A stretch of 64,000 nt of DNA from an uncultured Bacteroidota bacterium (GCA_902535165.1 CACASE010000001.1:62001-126000), one strand, 5' to 3'. Positions 8,956 to 18,680 are shown, numbered from the stretch's first letter. Notes: generated from the letters alone by a model not told the origin. Program-made: numbers and translations.

Positions 8956-9417
8956 TCACCAGAATTTAATTAAATCAAATCCATAGTAAATTATTAATGC
9001 GGATACTACAAATCTAAAAAACTTACCTATTAACATCCACAAAGCAACCTTATATGAATCTACCTTAAAAAATCCCAAGCTCAGAGCTAAAATATCTCCT
9101 CCTAATGGAAACCATGTAAAAAATGCAAGTAAACTTCCCCATTTATCTATTTTAATTTTAAAAGCCAAAACCTTTTCTTTTTTAATCTTGAAATATTTTT
9201 CTATTTTTTTCCAATCACCTATTCTTCCTACAAAATATGATGTCATTCCACCAAGCCAATTACCAATTGTTGCAACTATGATTGTAACTGGAAGGCTAAA
9301 ACCTTTTACAATTAATATTCCTAAAACAACTTCAGGACTAAATGGAATAATAAATGTAGCAGCTAAAAAACAAGATATGAATAAACCTAAATATCCTAAA
9401 TCTGTAAAGTATTCCAT
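8956..9417 (-). CDS. YqaA family membrane protein (SNARE-associated/DedA-like)
   Basis: 153-residue membrane protein related to DedA/VTT proteins. It shows the YqaA pattern: PFSPEVVLG near residue 25, GNWLGGMTSYFVGR near 52-65, and the loop FFTWFPLGGDILALSLGF. DedA relatives help move lipids or maintain membrane potential; YqaA itself has no fixed function. The gene lies upstream of pheS on the same strand and is divergent from cvpA, with 43 bp between their starts. The length is standard. Confidence 0.85.
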   Translation of the reverse strand: MEYFTDLGYLGLFISCFLAATFIIPFSPEVVLGILIVKGFSLPVTIIVATIGNWLGGMTSYFVGRIGDWKKIEKYFKIKKEKVLAFKIKIDKWGSLLAFFTWFPLGGDILALSLGFFKVDSYKVALWMLIGKFFRFVVSALIIYYGFDLIKFW

Positions 9418-9460
9418 TTTAATTTTAAATTTATGCTATATTAAAATTATACTTTAAATT

Positions 9461-9961
9461 TTGATTTATATAGATTTAATAATTATAGTAATTATTCTTT
9501 ATGCGTTTATAAAGGGAGTTTCAAATGGATTTATAAATGAGATAGCATCCTTCCTAGGCTTATTTATCGGAGCTATTATATCATATACATTTTCAGATGA
9601 TTTGTCCAAAATAATTGAAAATTATATTGAAATTGATATAAAATTTTTAAATATTATCAGTTTTGTTTTATTATTCATTATCACATCACTTTGCTTTACA
9701 ATTGCAGGTAAATCCCTCACAAAATTGATAAAGTTTATTTCCCTAGGAACTGTAAATAGAATATTAGGAGGTGTATTTAGTTCTCTAAAGTTTATTATTA
9801 TAATTGTTTCAATTTCAATGGTAATAGATTATTTATCTGATCTTTTTTTGATTGAAATTATCCCCGATGATGAAGCAAATAATTCAAAAATTTATCCGGT
9901 ACTTTTAAAGATTGGTGATTTATTATTAGAGTTATTGGACAATAACTCTTTAACTATCTAA
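9461..9961 (+). CDS. CvpA family membrane protein
   Basis: 166 residues with four hydrophobic segments and the typical CvpA opening IDLIIIVIILYAFIKGVSNGF. Named for colicin V production; homologues affect envelope permeability and stress tolerance. The start is TTG at 9461: the upstream in-frame codon at 9455 is TAA and no ATG or GTG lies between, so a non-ATG start is forced. Its end overlaps the convergent batE by 8 bp. Confidence 0.85.
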   Translation: MIYIDLIIIVIILYAFIKGVSNGFINEIASFLGLFIGAIISYTFSDDLSKIIENYIEIDIKFLNIISFVLLFIITSLCFTIAGKSLTKLIKFISLGTVNRILGGVFSSLKFIIIIVSISMVIDYLSDLFLIEIIPDDEANNSKIYPVLLKIGDLLLELLDNNSLTI

Positions 9962-10700
9962 TTAGCCTGTAGGATGATGAGGTAAGCCACCCTTTATTTC
10001 CATTTTTAAGCTCAATATAACTCCAATCATCAATCTTTTCAATAATATTCAATTTTGTCCCCTCATGTAAAGTATTTATTTCCTCAGATCTTAAATTTGG
10101 TTCTGTCCTTAAGTCCACCTGTTTATCAAATATGATTGCTGGATTGTCATTCACATAATTATTTTTTGAAATATTTGCTGCGATTAAGCTTAAAACAAAA
10201 AATAATGATAATGTTAATGCAGAAATAAAATACCTTTTTTTGTTTAAAGGTGTTTTACTAATGAAGTACAAAATCAAAAATATTACAGCAGTGAATTCAA
10301 AAAACAGGAAAATATACTGCCAACTAGAATAATCAAATAAATTTATAACACTACTAAAAAAAGAACTGATTTGGTTCTGAGGGAGTGGCTCAATTTTATC
10401 AATTAACATGTTTTGTGCAAAATATAAATTATTTATTATTTTCTCACTCTTTGGATTTAGTAATAAAGCTTTTTCATAATAAAATATTGAGTTTGCAATA
10501 TCATTTAACTTATAGTAGGAATTTCCCATATTATAATACAGTTCTGATGAATGCTTACCATCTTTTATTATATCACTATAACTTTCAATTGCTTCTAGAT
10601 ATCTTCCCTGATTGTACAAATCATTTCCCTTATCAAATAACTCGGCGTTTTGACCAATACAAAATGAGAAAAACAACAAGGCTAAAATGTTTAATTTCAT
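9954..10700 (-). CDS. batE: BatE: TPR and SH3-domain membrane protein of the Bat operon
   Basis: 248 residues: a signal peptide (about 1-17), two to three TPR helices (about 18-95, with LYYNMGNSYYKLNDIANSIFYYEKALLLNP), two TM helices (about 130-150 and 160-180), and a bacterial SH3 domain (about 190-248, RTEPNLRSEEINTLHEGTKL). Bat proteins are linked to oxygen tolerance in Bacteroides and to envelope or stress functions in other bacteria. It is the last gene of the minus-strand Bat operon and overlaps batD by 4 bp (ATGA). The molecular role is not established. Confidence 0.88.
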   Translation of the reverse strand: MKLNILALLFFSFCIGQNAELFDKGNDLYNQGRYLEAIESYSDIIKDGKHSSELYYNMGNSYYKLNDIANSIFYYEKALLLNPKSEKIINNLYFAQNMLIDKIEPLPQNQISSFFSSVINLFDYSSWQYIFLFFEFTAVIFLILYFISKTPLNKKRYFISALTLSLFFVLSLIAANISKNNYVNDNPAIIFDKQVDLRTEPNLRSEEINTLHEGTKLNIIEKIDDWSYIELKNGNKGWLTSSSYRLIR

Positions 10701-12445
10701 GACTTTTCAATATTAGATATTACATCAACAGCTTTATCATAATCAACTTTCATTTCTTTAGATGAGGAGGGTGTATATCTAGCATACTCACAACTATTCA
10801 AAATTCCAATAAGTGAATCAATTACACTATCGGCAATGTTCTTTTTAGAAAGTTTTAATTTAATTTTTTCTTTTGAAAACTCTGTTGTCTGAAAATCAAA
10901 TCTAGATTTTAAGAAGTTGAATAGAGCTTTCTCTAAAGAAATATAAAAAAGATCTGTATTAGTTATATCATTCTTTGCATTTTCTAAAAACTTATAGGCT
11001 AGTTTTTTAGCTTCCTCTGCATTCTTCTCACTTTGCGAAATAGACTTCTTATTAGTTTTCAAATAGATAAAAACACATATAATTAATACTATAGGCAAAA
11101 TAATAATATAGGTAATATAATTGTCTAAAATACGATCGCTTTTACTTATGTTATCAAATTCAGAGTTAAGTTCAATAAAATTAAATTGCAGTGAATTTGA
11201 AGCAATTTTATTATCCTCAACCGCAACATTACTATTATCATTTGTAACAATTGGACCATCATAAACGTCAACAATTTCTTCATCACTAAATATTGTAGAA
11301 TACTTATTTAATCTAGGATTAAAAAATGAGAACTTTACTTTTGGAATAGGATACTTACCTTGAAATTGTGGAACAATAGTATATGTATTTGAAATATTTC
11401 CATTCATGCCTGCTAAGCCTATTTTTACACTTTCTGAATATTCTGGATCATACTTTTCCAAAGATGATGGAACAATTAGATCAGGGATTGAAAATAATTT
11501 TAAATTTCCAGAACCAGAAATTTTAAGTTCAACCTGAAAAGATTCTGTAGCTTTTAACTCATTCTTGTTAGAATTTAACGAAATATTAAAATCTCCAACA
11601 GCACCAAAAAAATCTTCTGGCTTATTTTCTGTAGGTAAAGATTTAACGTTAACTACCTTTTTATTTGATGAAACTTTACTTGATGTTTGAGTGTAAATTA
11701 TATTTCCAAAAAAATCTCTTCTGTTGGTAGGAACATCAATTGAAACATCTAATGTCATTGGATTAATTTCTAGTTTACCTTCTTTTTGTGGATAAAGCAA
11801 TGTTTTTTTCCAAGTAACATAGTTATAACTCTTCCCATTCAAAGAAGAACGCTTAATCTCTAATCTTGGAACATCAATTTTTTGTGACCAAAAGTTTTTA
11901 AACTCTGGCGAATCAATCTCCCCTAAATTTCTGACATTAATTTCTGGGCTAAAAAATAATTTATATACTATGGAAATTGGTTCATTCAAATAAGGATTAC
12001 TTTTAGATAATTCAGCAACAAGTTGAATATCATCATCAAGTAGCGTACTTGTACTGTTTGGAGAAGCAGATGAATCAACAGCTTCAACAACTTGAATATC
12101 AACAGGTGAGGTTTTATATATATCTCCCTCAATTTCAATTGATGCTTGACCTATTGTAAATCTTCCTCTTTTTATTGGTGATAAAAAATATGAGTATGTT
12201 TTTGAAAAAGTTCTAGTCCCATTTATCCAGCTATTGCTAACTGACTGATTTGGGCCTCCGACAATATTGAAACCATCAAAGTTTGGAGGAGAAAAATTAT
12301 CACCATCCTTATTCATTTTAAAATCTATCCTTAAGTTTTCATTTACTCCAAGTTTGTTTTTACTAACCTCAGCTTCAAACTTAACCTGTGTCCATGTTAA
12401 CGTGCAATAAAAAAATGTGAGTATTACTAAAAAATTATTTTTCAT
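10697..12445 (-). CDS. batD: BatD: oxygen-tolerance family membrane protein
   Basis: 582 residues: signal peptide, a long periplasmic part made of several beta-sandwich (Ig-like) segments to about residue 445, one TM helix (about 447-468, YIIILPIVLIICVFIYL), then a cytosolic helical tail. The opening VKFEAEVSKNKLGVNENLRIDF is characteristic of BatD. It probably scaffolds the VWA proteins BatA and BatB in the inner membrane. It is preceded by batC (1-bp gap) and followed by batE (4-bp overlap), in the usual order. Confidence 0.9.
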   Translation of the reverse strand: MKNNFLVILTFFYCTLTWTQVKFEAEVSKNKLGVNENLRIDFKMNKDGDNFSPPNFDGFNIVGGPNQSVSNSWINGTRTFSKTYSYFLSPIKRGRFTIGQASIEIEGDIYKTSPVDIQVVEAVDSSASPNSTSTLLDDDIQLVAELSKSNPYLNEPISIVYKLFFSPEINVRNLGEIDSPEFKNFWSQKIDVPRLEIKRSSLNGKSYNYVTWKKTLLYPQKEGKLEINPMTLDVSIDVPTNRRDFFGNIIYTQTSSKVSSNKKVVNVKSLPTENKPEDFFGAVGDFNISLNSNKNELKATESFQVELKISGSGNLKLFSIPDLIVPSSLEKYDPEYSESVKIGLAGMNGNISNTYTIVPQFQGKYPIPKVKFSFFNPRLNKYSTIFSDEEIVDVYDGPIVTNDNSNVAVEDNKIASNSLQFNFIELNSEFDNISKSDRILDNYITYIIILPIVLIICVFIYLKTNKKSISQSEKNAEEAKKLAYKFLENAKNDITNTDLFYISLEKALFNFLKSRFDFQTTEFSKEKIKLKLSKKNIADSVIDSLIGILNSCEYARYTPSSSKEMKVDYDKAVDVISNIEKS

Positions 12446-12446
12446 T

Positions 12447-13178
12447 CTACCAATCTTTCTTATTAGGTTTAGGGTTGCCTTTAAACTTTTTCTTATTAAC
12501 TTTTTCTTGAACTTTTTTCTCTTCTTTGCTCATAGCTTCTAAAATACTTTTTAGTTGCTGAGGAGAAATTTCTTGTTTTGAAGGTTCTTTTTTTGGTTCT
12601 GATTTGTTATCCTGCTTTTCATCCTTCTTGTCTTTATCATCATCTTTTTCTTGATCTTTATTTTGATCCTTGTTTTTTTCTTTATCCTTATTATCCTTAT
12701 TGTCCTTATTATCTTTATTGTTCTTGTTATTATTTTGATTTTTTAATAACTCTTTTGCTAGTACATAATTGTATCTTGTTTCCTCATCGTCAGGATTATT
12801 CAATAATGCTTTTTTAAAACTATCAACTGCTCCCTGATAGTTTTTATCTTTCATAAATGTATTACCTAAATTATGATATGCTTTGTGCAGGTCTTCCTTA
12901 TCATTTAACTTTTTGATTGATTTGTTATAACTGAATCTTGCCTCATTTGATAAATTATTTTTATATAATGAATTACCTAAATTATAAGGTGCTTTATAAT
13001 TTAAAGAATCAAAGGAAGTTGCTTTTCTATAATTATATTCAGCATCAGAAAAACGCTCTTTTTGAAATTCAAGATTGCCGTCAAAAACAAAATTATTTGA
13101 ACTCTTTTTGTCTTCATCTTGAGAAAAGCTGATAGCAAAAATAAAGAATAATGCAGTGAATAATCTAGTTGTTTTCAT
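12447..13178 (-). CDS. batC: BatC: TPR protein of the Bat operon
   Basis: 243 residues: a signal peptide (about 1-19), three TPR units (about 30-145, including AYHNLGNTFMKDKNYQGAVDSFKKALLNNP), then a highly charged, low-complexity tail of Asn/Lys/Asp repeats (about 148-195) and a basic C-terminal end. The tail is encoded by an imperfect short DNA repeat. It probably acts as a protein-interaction platform in the periplasm with BatA, BatB and BatD. It overlaps batB by 14 bp and lies 1 bp before batD, so it is clearly operonic. Confidence 0.88.
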   Translation of the reverse strand: MKTTRLFTALFFIFAISFSQDEDKKSSNNFVFDGNLEFQKERFSDAEYNYRKATSFDSLNYKAPYNLGNSLYKNNLSNEARFSYNKSIKKLNDKEDLHKAYHNLGNTFMKDKNYQGAVDSFKKALLNNPDDEETRYNYVLAKELLKNQNNNKNNKDNKDNKDNKDKEKNKDQNKDQEKDDDKDKKDEKQDNKSEPKKEPSKQEISPQQLKSILEAMSKEEKKVQEKVNKKKFKGNPKPNKKDW

Positions 13179-14202
13179 TGAACAAATTTAATTTTTCGAT
13201 CCATTTAGTTTTTTTATCAAAAATGATTGAGTTAACTAAAAATAATAGTAATCCAGCACCCAAAAACCATTGAAATTGATCTTTAAAAGAGACAAATTGT
13301 TTAGATTCAAACTCCTTTTTATCCATCTCTTTTAATTCATTTATTATTTCATCAACTACTAAACTAGTGTTATCACCCTTTATATATTTTCCACTAGATT
13401 GAGTAGCAATTTTTTTTAATAATTCATCATTTAATTTTGTAATTACTACCTCTCCTTTATCATCTTTTTTATATGACTTTACAATATTATTTTCTTTAAT
13501 TGGGATTGGTGCGCCTTTTTTGGATCCGAGACCAACAGATAATATTATTATTCCACTATCACTCAGAGTTGAAATAAACTGATTCTCATCATACTCGTGA
13601 TCTTCACCATCAGATAAAATACATAATACCCTATTGGTTTGATTTTCATCATCAAAATATCCTTTCGATAATTCAATGGCCTCAACAATTGATGTACCTT
13701 GAGAAGATAACATATCAGTGTTCAAACTTTCTAAAAACATTTTAGCTGATGAAAAATCATTGGTTATTGGTAAAACAGGAATAGCAGTAGATGCATATGC
13801 AATGATACCCACTCTATCAGATCCAAGCTTATTGAAAATCTCTGAAACTAATCTTTTAGCTTTAAAAATTCTATTAGGTGCAATATCCTCTGCTAACATA
13901 CTTTTAGAAACATCTATGGCAAAAACTATATCTACACCCTCTCTTTTTACTGTTTTTAATTCAGTTCCAATCTTTGGGTTAACTAAACCAAATACCAAAA
14001 TGGAAATAATCAGTAAGGTTAAAGATGTTTTTATGTATGATTTAGTTGATGATAGTTCAGGGCTTAAAAAATTGAAAGTAGCATCATCGAAATATTTTTT
14101 AATTGTTCTTTTCTGCCAATATTTATTATATATAAATACTAACAAAATTACCGGCAATAAAATTAATATATATAAGTATGTTGTTTCCTCTAACTGATAC
14201 AT
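13165..14202 (-). CDS. batB: BatB: von Willebrand factor A domain membrane protein
   Basis: 345 residues: an N-terminal TM pair (about 8-25 and 55-75), a VWA domain (about 85-295) with the intact MIDAS motif DVSKSMLAEDIAPNR plus later T and D positions (SSQGTS, LSDGEDHE), and a C-terminal TM (about 315-335). The VWA domain binds a divalent metal and a partner protein. Start and stop are coupled to neighbours: TAATG with batA, 14-bp overlap with batC. With MoxR it forms the widespread MoxR-VWA pairing, thought to act like a chaperone or maturation factor. Confidence 0.92.
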   Translation of the reverse strand: MYQLEETTYLYILILLPVILLVFIYNKYWQKRTIKKYFDDATFNFLSPELSSTKSYIKTSLTLLIISILVFGLVNPKIGTELKTVKREGVDIVFAIDVSKSMLAEDIAPNRIFKAKRLVSEIFNKLGSDRVGIIAYASTAIPVLPITNDFSSAKMFLESLNTDMLSSQGTSIVEAIELSKGYFDDENQTNRVLCILSDGEDHEYDENQFISTLSDSGIIILSVGLGSKKGAPIPIKENNIVKSYKKDDKGEVVITKLNDELLKKIATQSSGKYIKGDNTSLVVDEIINELKEMDKKEFESKQFVSFKDQFQWFLGAGLLLFLVNSIIFDKKTKWIEKLNLFNENN

Positions 14203-15197
14203 TAAACTATACTTTTAAAAATTATTTTTTTAAAAACAAAATCAACAAATATTAAGCCCAAAGCAATAAAAATGAAAAATCTATATTTCTCTTCTGCATC
14301 AGAATATCTAATTTCCTCAACTTCTGTTTTTTCTAACTTATTGATTTCATCATAAATATCTTGTAGACTTTTATTATTAGTAGCTCGAAAATAAAGACCT
14401 CCAGTTTTAGAGGCTATTTCTTCCAATAGTTGCTCATCAATTTCAACTTTTGTCATTCCAAATCTAAATGACCCATCAGGATTTAAGGCAATAGGTGCTA
14501 AAGCATTTCCATTAGACCCCAGACCAATAGTATATGTTTTAATTCCATAGTTTGATGCTAGATCAGCTGCCGTTGAAGGATCTATAAAACCAGAATTGTT
14601 TACCCCATCTGTAAGTAAAATAATTACCTTACTTTTTGCTTTACTTTCTTTTAATCTATTGACTGAGGTTGCCAAGCCCATACCGATTGCTGTTCCATCT
14701 TGAATTATGCCATCAAATACAATATCATTTAATGATTTAATAATAATAGTCTTATCAGATGTGACTGGGGTTTTTGTATAACTCTCACCGGCATAAATTA
14801 CTAAACCTATTCTATCATTTTGCCTGTCATTAATGAATTCAGTCGCTACACTTTTGAGCGCCTCTAATCTATTTGGTTTTAGATCTTGAGCTAACATGCT
14901 AGATGATATATCAACTGCAATAACAATATCAATTCCACTACTTGTTTTTGTTCTAACTGAGTTACTTATTTCCTGTGGCCGAGCTAATCCTACTATGATC
15001 AAACCTATTGTAATTAATTTAAGTATATCAAACAGTGGATAAATAGTTGCCTTAATTCCAGAACCAAAATCTGATATTGATGACATTTTAAATGTATTAA
15101 CTCTAAAATGCCTTGACTTATAAAAAAAATAAGCCATTAAAGGAACTATGATTAATAGCCATAAAAATTCAGGATTATTAAATTCTATATTACTCAC
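14202..15197 (-). CDS. batA: BatA: von Willebrand factor A domain membrane protein
   Basis: 331 residues, the same layout as BatB: N-terminal TM segments (about 10-25 and 55-72), a VWA domain (about 85-290) with MIDAS residues in DISSSMLAQDLKPNR, QDGTAIG and LTDGVNN, and a C-terminal TM (about 308-325). The start is GTG at 15197, overlapping the upstream gene's stop by one base (TAGTG). The next gene batB starts within its stop (TAATG). Translational coupling is therefore likely along the whole operon. BatA and BatB are paralogues. Confidence 0.92.
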   Translation of the reverse strand: MSNIEFNNPEFLWLLIIVPLMAYFFYKSRHFRVNTFKMSSISDFGSGIKATIYPLFDILKLITIGLIIVGLARPQEISNSVRTKTSSGIDIVIAVDISSSMLAQDLKPNRLEALKSVATEFINDRQNDRIGLVIYAGESYTKTPVTSDKTIIIKSLNDIVFDGIIQDGTAIGMGLATSVNRLKESKAKSKVIILLTDGVNNSGFIDPSTAADLASNYGIKTYTIGLGSNGNALAPIALNPDGSFRFGMTKVEIDEQLLEEIASKTGGLYFRATNNKSLQDIYDEINKLEKTEVEEIRYSDAEEKYRFFIFIALGLIFVDFVFKKIIFKSIV

Positions 15198-16744
15198 TAC
15201 TTGATAAATTTTAATGAATTAATAACTCTGTCTACAATTTTTTGAAGGTTTGCATTGCCTCTTTCAAAAATAATTTCAAGTTTGATTGATAACTTATTTT
15301 CTACAAATAATATTGTAGAATAATCCTTTTTTCTATTAAGATTTTGATCATCAAAAGATCCAAATATTTTAACCCCCTTGTCTCCATCCAATGTTTGAAA
15401 ATCTTCATTTTTAGTTATAACATTTATAAAATTTCTTTCTTTAAAATCATTAATTAATTCATTTGATAAGTCTGAATTTTCATCAATTGGTTTAGTAATT
15501 AAATTAATTTCTAAATTTTTATTTGACGATATAAATGTAAGCTTATTGATTGTTGAGTCAGGAGATCTGTATAATGCATCAGGTGAATCTATAGACAAAT
15601 TTAAATCTGTATATGTGCTACTAATCCAGTTTTGTTTAAGCATTTTTTTATCTTCATTAAATACAAGAATTGAGGATAAATTAGGTGGACCAAATAAAAT
15701 AAAGACTGATGAAACAAACGATATAAATATTGATGAGATAGAAAAAATTAGATATTTAGTCTTTCTTCTTTTTTGCATTTCATTTATTTTTTTCTCAATT
15801 ATTTTTCTTTGCTCATTTTCTTTTTCAATATTATTAGGAATAGATTTTTTTGTGTTAACAATAAATGATTTTAGAATTTTATTATCATCTAATGCAGTTT
15901 CATTTTTTGGCGAATATTTAGCAAACTTTACCAAATCAGCATTACTTAATACATCTTTAAAACTTGCAATAGTTTCATCTGAAATATTTATTTTATTGTT
16001 CTTTTTTAAAAGATTAATTTTGTCAATTAACTGAGTAGTTGTACTTTCTGCTGCCGAAATTTCTATATCCTTTTCTAGGTAGTCTTTGGCAATTCCAGTG
16101 AGTTTTGAATAAAATAATTTGTAATCATCTTGTGATGATAAAATTTCTTTTTCTAAACTGACAAGATTTTCGATTGCATTCTCAAATGGAGTTTTAAAAA
16201 TGCTTTTATCAAATTCATAATTAATAAATTTTTTATAAAGTAAAAAAACTATAAGTCCGCCAAGAATTAAAACAAGAATTGACATTAAATATTTAATAAA
16301 TGGAATTCGTTGTTCTTTGTTTAAAATAATTTCTTTTATATCAAAAAACTTTTTTGAAACAGTATCTACTTTGATAGTCCTTACATCAATAAGAATCAAG
16401 TCAGTCAGGTAATCTTTTTCATTGAATAAAATCGTTTGCTTTGGTATTGTAAATTCTCCCTCCTCAAAATTTGTTAATTTAAACTTTTTAATCAGAGACT
16501 TTTTTCCTTTAAAAAAAGTAGTATCAAGTTTAAACTCCTCTGAAATTTCAAAAGGGCTAAAATTATATTTTTCAGGAAATATTATACCTTCAATATTTTC
16601 AGACTCAACCTTAATAGAAAAGGTAAATTGCTGCCCAACCTTGATAGATGTGGAATCAACATCAGAAAAAATACTTAATTCATCCTGTGAGAAATTACTC
16701 TGGAAAAAAAATAATAAAATAAATATTTGAATTAATCTAGCCAC
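15197..16744 (-). CDS. BatD-like two-pass membrane protein with PsbP-like C-terminal region
   Basis: 515 residues inserted between DUF58 and batA. There is a signal peptide (about 1-19), a periplasmic beta-rich domain (about 20-140, SIKVGQQFTFSIKV, similar in style to BatD), TM1 (about 152-172), a cytosolic helical region (about 175-325) resembling the DUF4381-type linker, TM2 (about 332-352), and a C-terminal domain (about 365-515) whose pattern resembles PsbP/DUF1795 folds. The start is GTG, overlapping the DUF58 gene by 8 bp. Many flavobacterial Bat operons carry an unnamed gene here. Function unknown; domain resemblance was judged by eye. Confidence 0.78.
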   Translation of the reverse strand: MARLIQIFILLFFFQSNFSQDELSIFSDVDSTSIKVGQQFTFSIKVESENIEGIIFPEKYNFSPFEISEEFKLDTTFFKGKKSLIKKFKLTNFEEGEFTIPKQTILFNEKDYLTDLILIDVRTIKVDTVSKKFFDIKEIILNKEQRIPFIKYLMSILVLILGGLIVFLLYKKFINYEFDKSIFKTPFENAIENLVSLEKEILSSQDDYKLFYSKLTGIAKDYLEKDIEISAAESTTTQLIDKINLLKKNNKINISDETIASFKDVLSNADLVKFAKYSPKNETALDDNKILKSFIVNTKKSIPNNIEKENEQRKIIEKKINEMQKRRKTKYLIFSISSIFISFVSSVFILFGPPNLSSILVFNEDKKMLKQNWISSTYTDLNLSIDSPDALYRSPDSTINKLTFISSNKNLEINLITKPIDENSDLSNELINDFKERNFINVITKNEDFQTLDGDKGVKIFGSFDDQNLNRKKDYSTILFVENKLSIKLEIIFERGNANLQKIVDRVINSLKFIK

Positions 16745-17603
16745 GATTTTTAAAATACCCTAATAAAAGTTTTACATAGCTTTGATCTGTCCTACAACTT
16801 ATAGTACCTGATCCGTTTCTCTTAAATAAATTTTCAAAATCTGTTTTTCTTTTAATAGATTTTGCTTTGTACTCAGTCCTAATTTTTCTTGAGCTAGTAT
16901 CGATATATTTCAATTCTAAAGTCTCTTGATCTATCATTGGAACAAAACCAATATTTGGAACCTCTTCTTCAAAACGATCATATATCCTAATTCCTGTTAT
17001 ATCATGTTTTTTACTTGATACTGATAGTGATTTCGAGTAATCATTTGAATTAAAATCAGATATAATAAATGCGATTGATTTTTTTGTTACAATGTTTGAG
17101 AAAAACTTTAAAGCAACGGAAATATCTGTTTTGGAGCTTTTTGGCTTAAACTCAATTAATTCTCTTATTATTCTTAAAATATGTGTTTTTCCTTTACTTG
17201 GAGGTATAAATAATTCTACCTCATCCGAAAACAAAATTAATCCTACTTTATCATTATTTTGAATTGCTGAAAATGCAAGAGTTGCTGAAATCTCAGTAAC
17301 GATATCTTTCTTTATTTGAGAATCTGTTCCAAACGATTTTGATCCACTTATATCAACAATCAACATTAAGGTTAGTTCTCTTTCCTCCTCAAAAACCTTA
17401 ACAAAAGGTTGGTTATACCTTGCTGTTACATTCCAATCTATTGACCTTACGTCATCACCAAATTCATAACCTCTGACCTCACTAAAAGTCATACCTCTTC
17501 CTTTAAAAGCACTTTGATACTCACCCCCAAATAAATTATTTGAAAGTCTCTTAGTCTTTATTTCAACTTTTCTAACTTTCTTTAAAAGATCTTTTGCTTC
17601 CAC
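16737..17603 (-). CDS. DUF58 domain protein of the MoxR/Bat operon
   Basis: 288 residues, a soluble DUF58 (VWA-like) protein. The family hallmark GRGMTFSEVRGYEFGDDVRSIDWN (shown in part) lies at residues about 35-58, followed by a degenerate MIDAS DISGSKSFG near 95. DUF58 proteins almost always follow moxR and are thought to be partners or adaptors of the AAA+ ATPase. It lies 12 bp after moxR and overlaps the next gene by 8 bp. Length normal. Confidence 0.92.
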   Translation of the reverse strand: MEAKDLLKKVRKVEIKTKRLSNNLFGGEYQSAFKGRGMTFSEVRGYEFGDDVRSIDWNVTARYNQPFVKVFEEERELTLMLIVDISGSKSFGTDSQIKKDIVTEISATLAFSAIQNNDKVGLILFSDEVELFIPPSKGKTHILRIIRELIEFKPKSSKTDISVALKFFSNIVTKKSIAFIISDFNSNDYSKSLSVSSKKHDITGIRIYDRFEEEVPNIGFVPMIDQETLELKYIDTSSRKIRTEYKAKSIKRKTDFENLFKRNGSGTISCRTDQSYVKLLLGYFKNRG

Positions 17604-17615
17604 AAACTTTCTTAT

Positions 17616-18614
17616 TTATGGTACTTCTACTGCATTAACAATTTTAGTTATTACATCTACAGATGTAACATTTTCTGCCTCTGCTTCATACGTTAAACCT
17701 ATTCTATGTCTTAAAACATCGTGAATGACTGCCCTAATATCTTCAGGAATTACATATCCCCTTCTTTGTATAAAAGCATTACATTTCGCTGCTAATGCTA
17801 GATTAATACTTCCCCTTGGTGAAGATCCAAATCCAATTAATGGTTTAAGTTCAGATAAATTATTTTTTTCAGGGAACCTTGTAGCAAAAATCAATTTTAA
17901 AATATATTTCTCAATCTTTTCATCCATATATACATCTTTTACAGATTCTTGCGCTTTTATAATTTCTTTGATTGAAACAACTGGCTTAACTTTTCCAAAT
18001 GATTCATTAATATTTGATCTGATGATTTGTTGCTCGTCATCAAATTCAGGATAAGTAATCACACATTTTAACATAAATCTATCCATTTGAGCTTCTGGTA
18101 ATGGGTAGGTTCCCTCCTGCTCAATAGGATTTTGTGTGGCCATTACAAGAAAAGGTAATTGTAATTTAAATGTGTTATCTCCAATTGTCACCTGCTTTTC
18201 TTGCATCGATTCTAGCAGAGCTGATTGAACTTTTGCAGGAGCTCTGTTTATTTCATCTGCGAGAACAAAATTTGCGAAAATTGGTCCTTTTTTAATAGAG
18301 AAATCATTTTCTTTCATGTTGTAAATCATTGTTCCAATAACATCTGCTGGGAGTAAGTCTGGTGTAAACTGAATTCTGCTAAATGAACCCTTTACAGCTT
18401 GACTCAGTGTATTAATTGCTAAGGTTTTTGCCAATCCTGGTACTCCCTCTAGGAGAATATGACCCTTTCCTAACAAACCAATTAACAATCTTTCAATCAT
18501 GTATTGTTGACCTACTATGACCTTGTTAACTTCAGGTAATAATAAATCTATAAATGAACTTTCTTTCTTGATTTTTTCATTTATAGCGCTAATGTCAATT
18601 TTACTTTTATCCAT
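17616..18614 (-). CDS. MoxR family AAA+ ATPase
   Basis: 332-residue cytosolic AAA+ ATPase, first gene of the Bat operon. Walker A is unusual for P-loops but standard for MoxR (GHILLEGVPGLAKT, residues about 51-64). Walker B is NFVLADEINRAPAK, sensor 1 lies in MATQNPIEQEGTYPLPEAQMDRF, and sensor 2 in GSSPRGSINLALA. Such ATPases work as chaperones with VWA proteins. The start ATG lies 81 bp from the nadD stop; I saw no full TAnnTTTG box there. Confidence 0.95.
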   Translation of the reverse strand: MDKSKIDISAINEKIKKESSFIDLLLPEVNKVIVGQQYMIERLLIGLLGKGHILLEGVPGLAKTLAINTLSQAVKGSFSRIQFTPDLLPADVIGTMIYNMKENDFSIKKGPIFANFVLADEINRAPAKVQSALLESMQEKQVTIGDNTFKLQLPFLVMATQNPIEQEGTYPLPEAQMDRFMLKCVITYPEFDDEQQIIRSNINESFGKVKPVVSIKEIIKAQESVKDVYMDEKIEKYILKLIFATRFPEKNNLSELKPLIGFGSSPRGSINLALAAKCNAFIQRRGYVIPEDIRAVIHDVLRHRIGLTYEAEAENVTSVDVITKIVNAVEVP

Positions 18615-18680
18615 AATTATTTTTTTAGGGGAAACAATAGTATTAAAAATTCTTCTTATATAATGTTAAATATTGGTTAA

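Noticed and set aside
12578-12817. Plus-strand ORF rich in Tyr/Leu/Cys and a repeat that looks like an array
   Set aside because: Both result from the low-complexity tail of batC; repeats are too short and irregular for CRISPR.
13718-14197. 159-residue plus-strand ORF
   Set aside because: Antisense shadow of batB, which has clear VWA motifs.
15546-16034. 162-residue plus-strand ORF
   Set aside because: Antisense shadow of the BatD-like gene; hydrophobic composition arises from the complementary strand.
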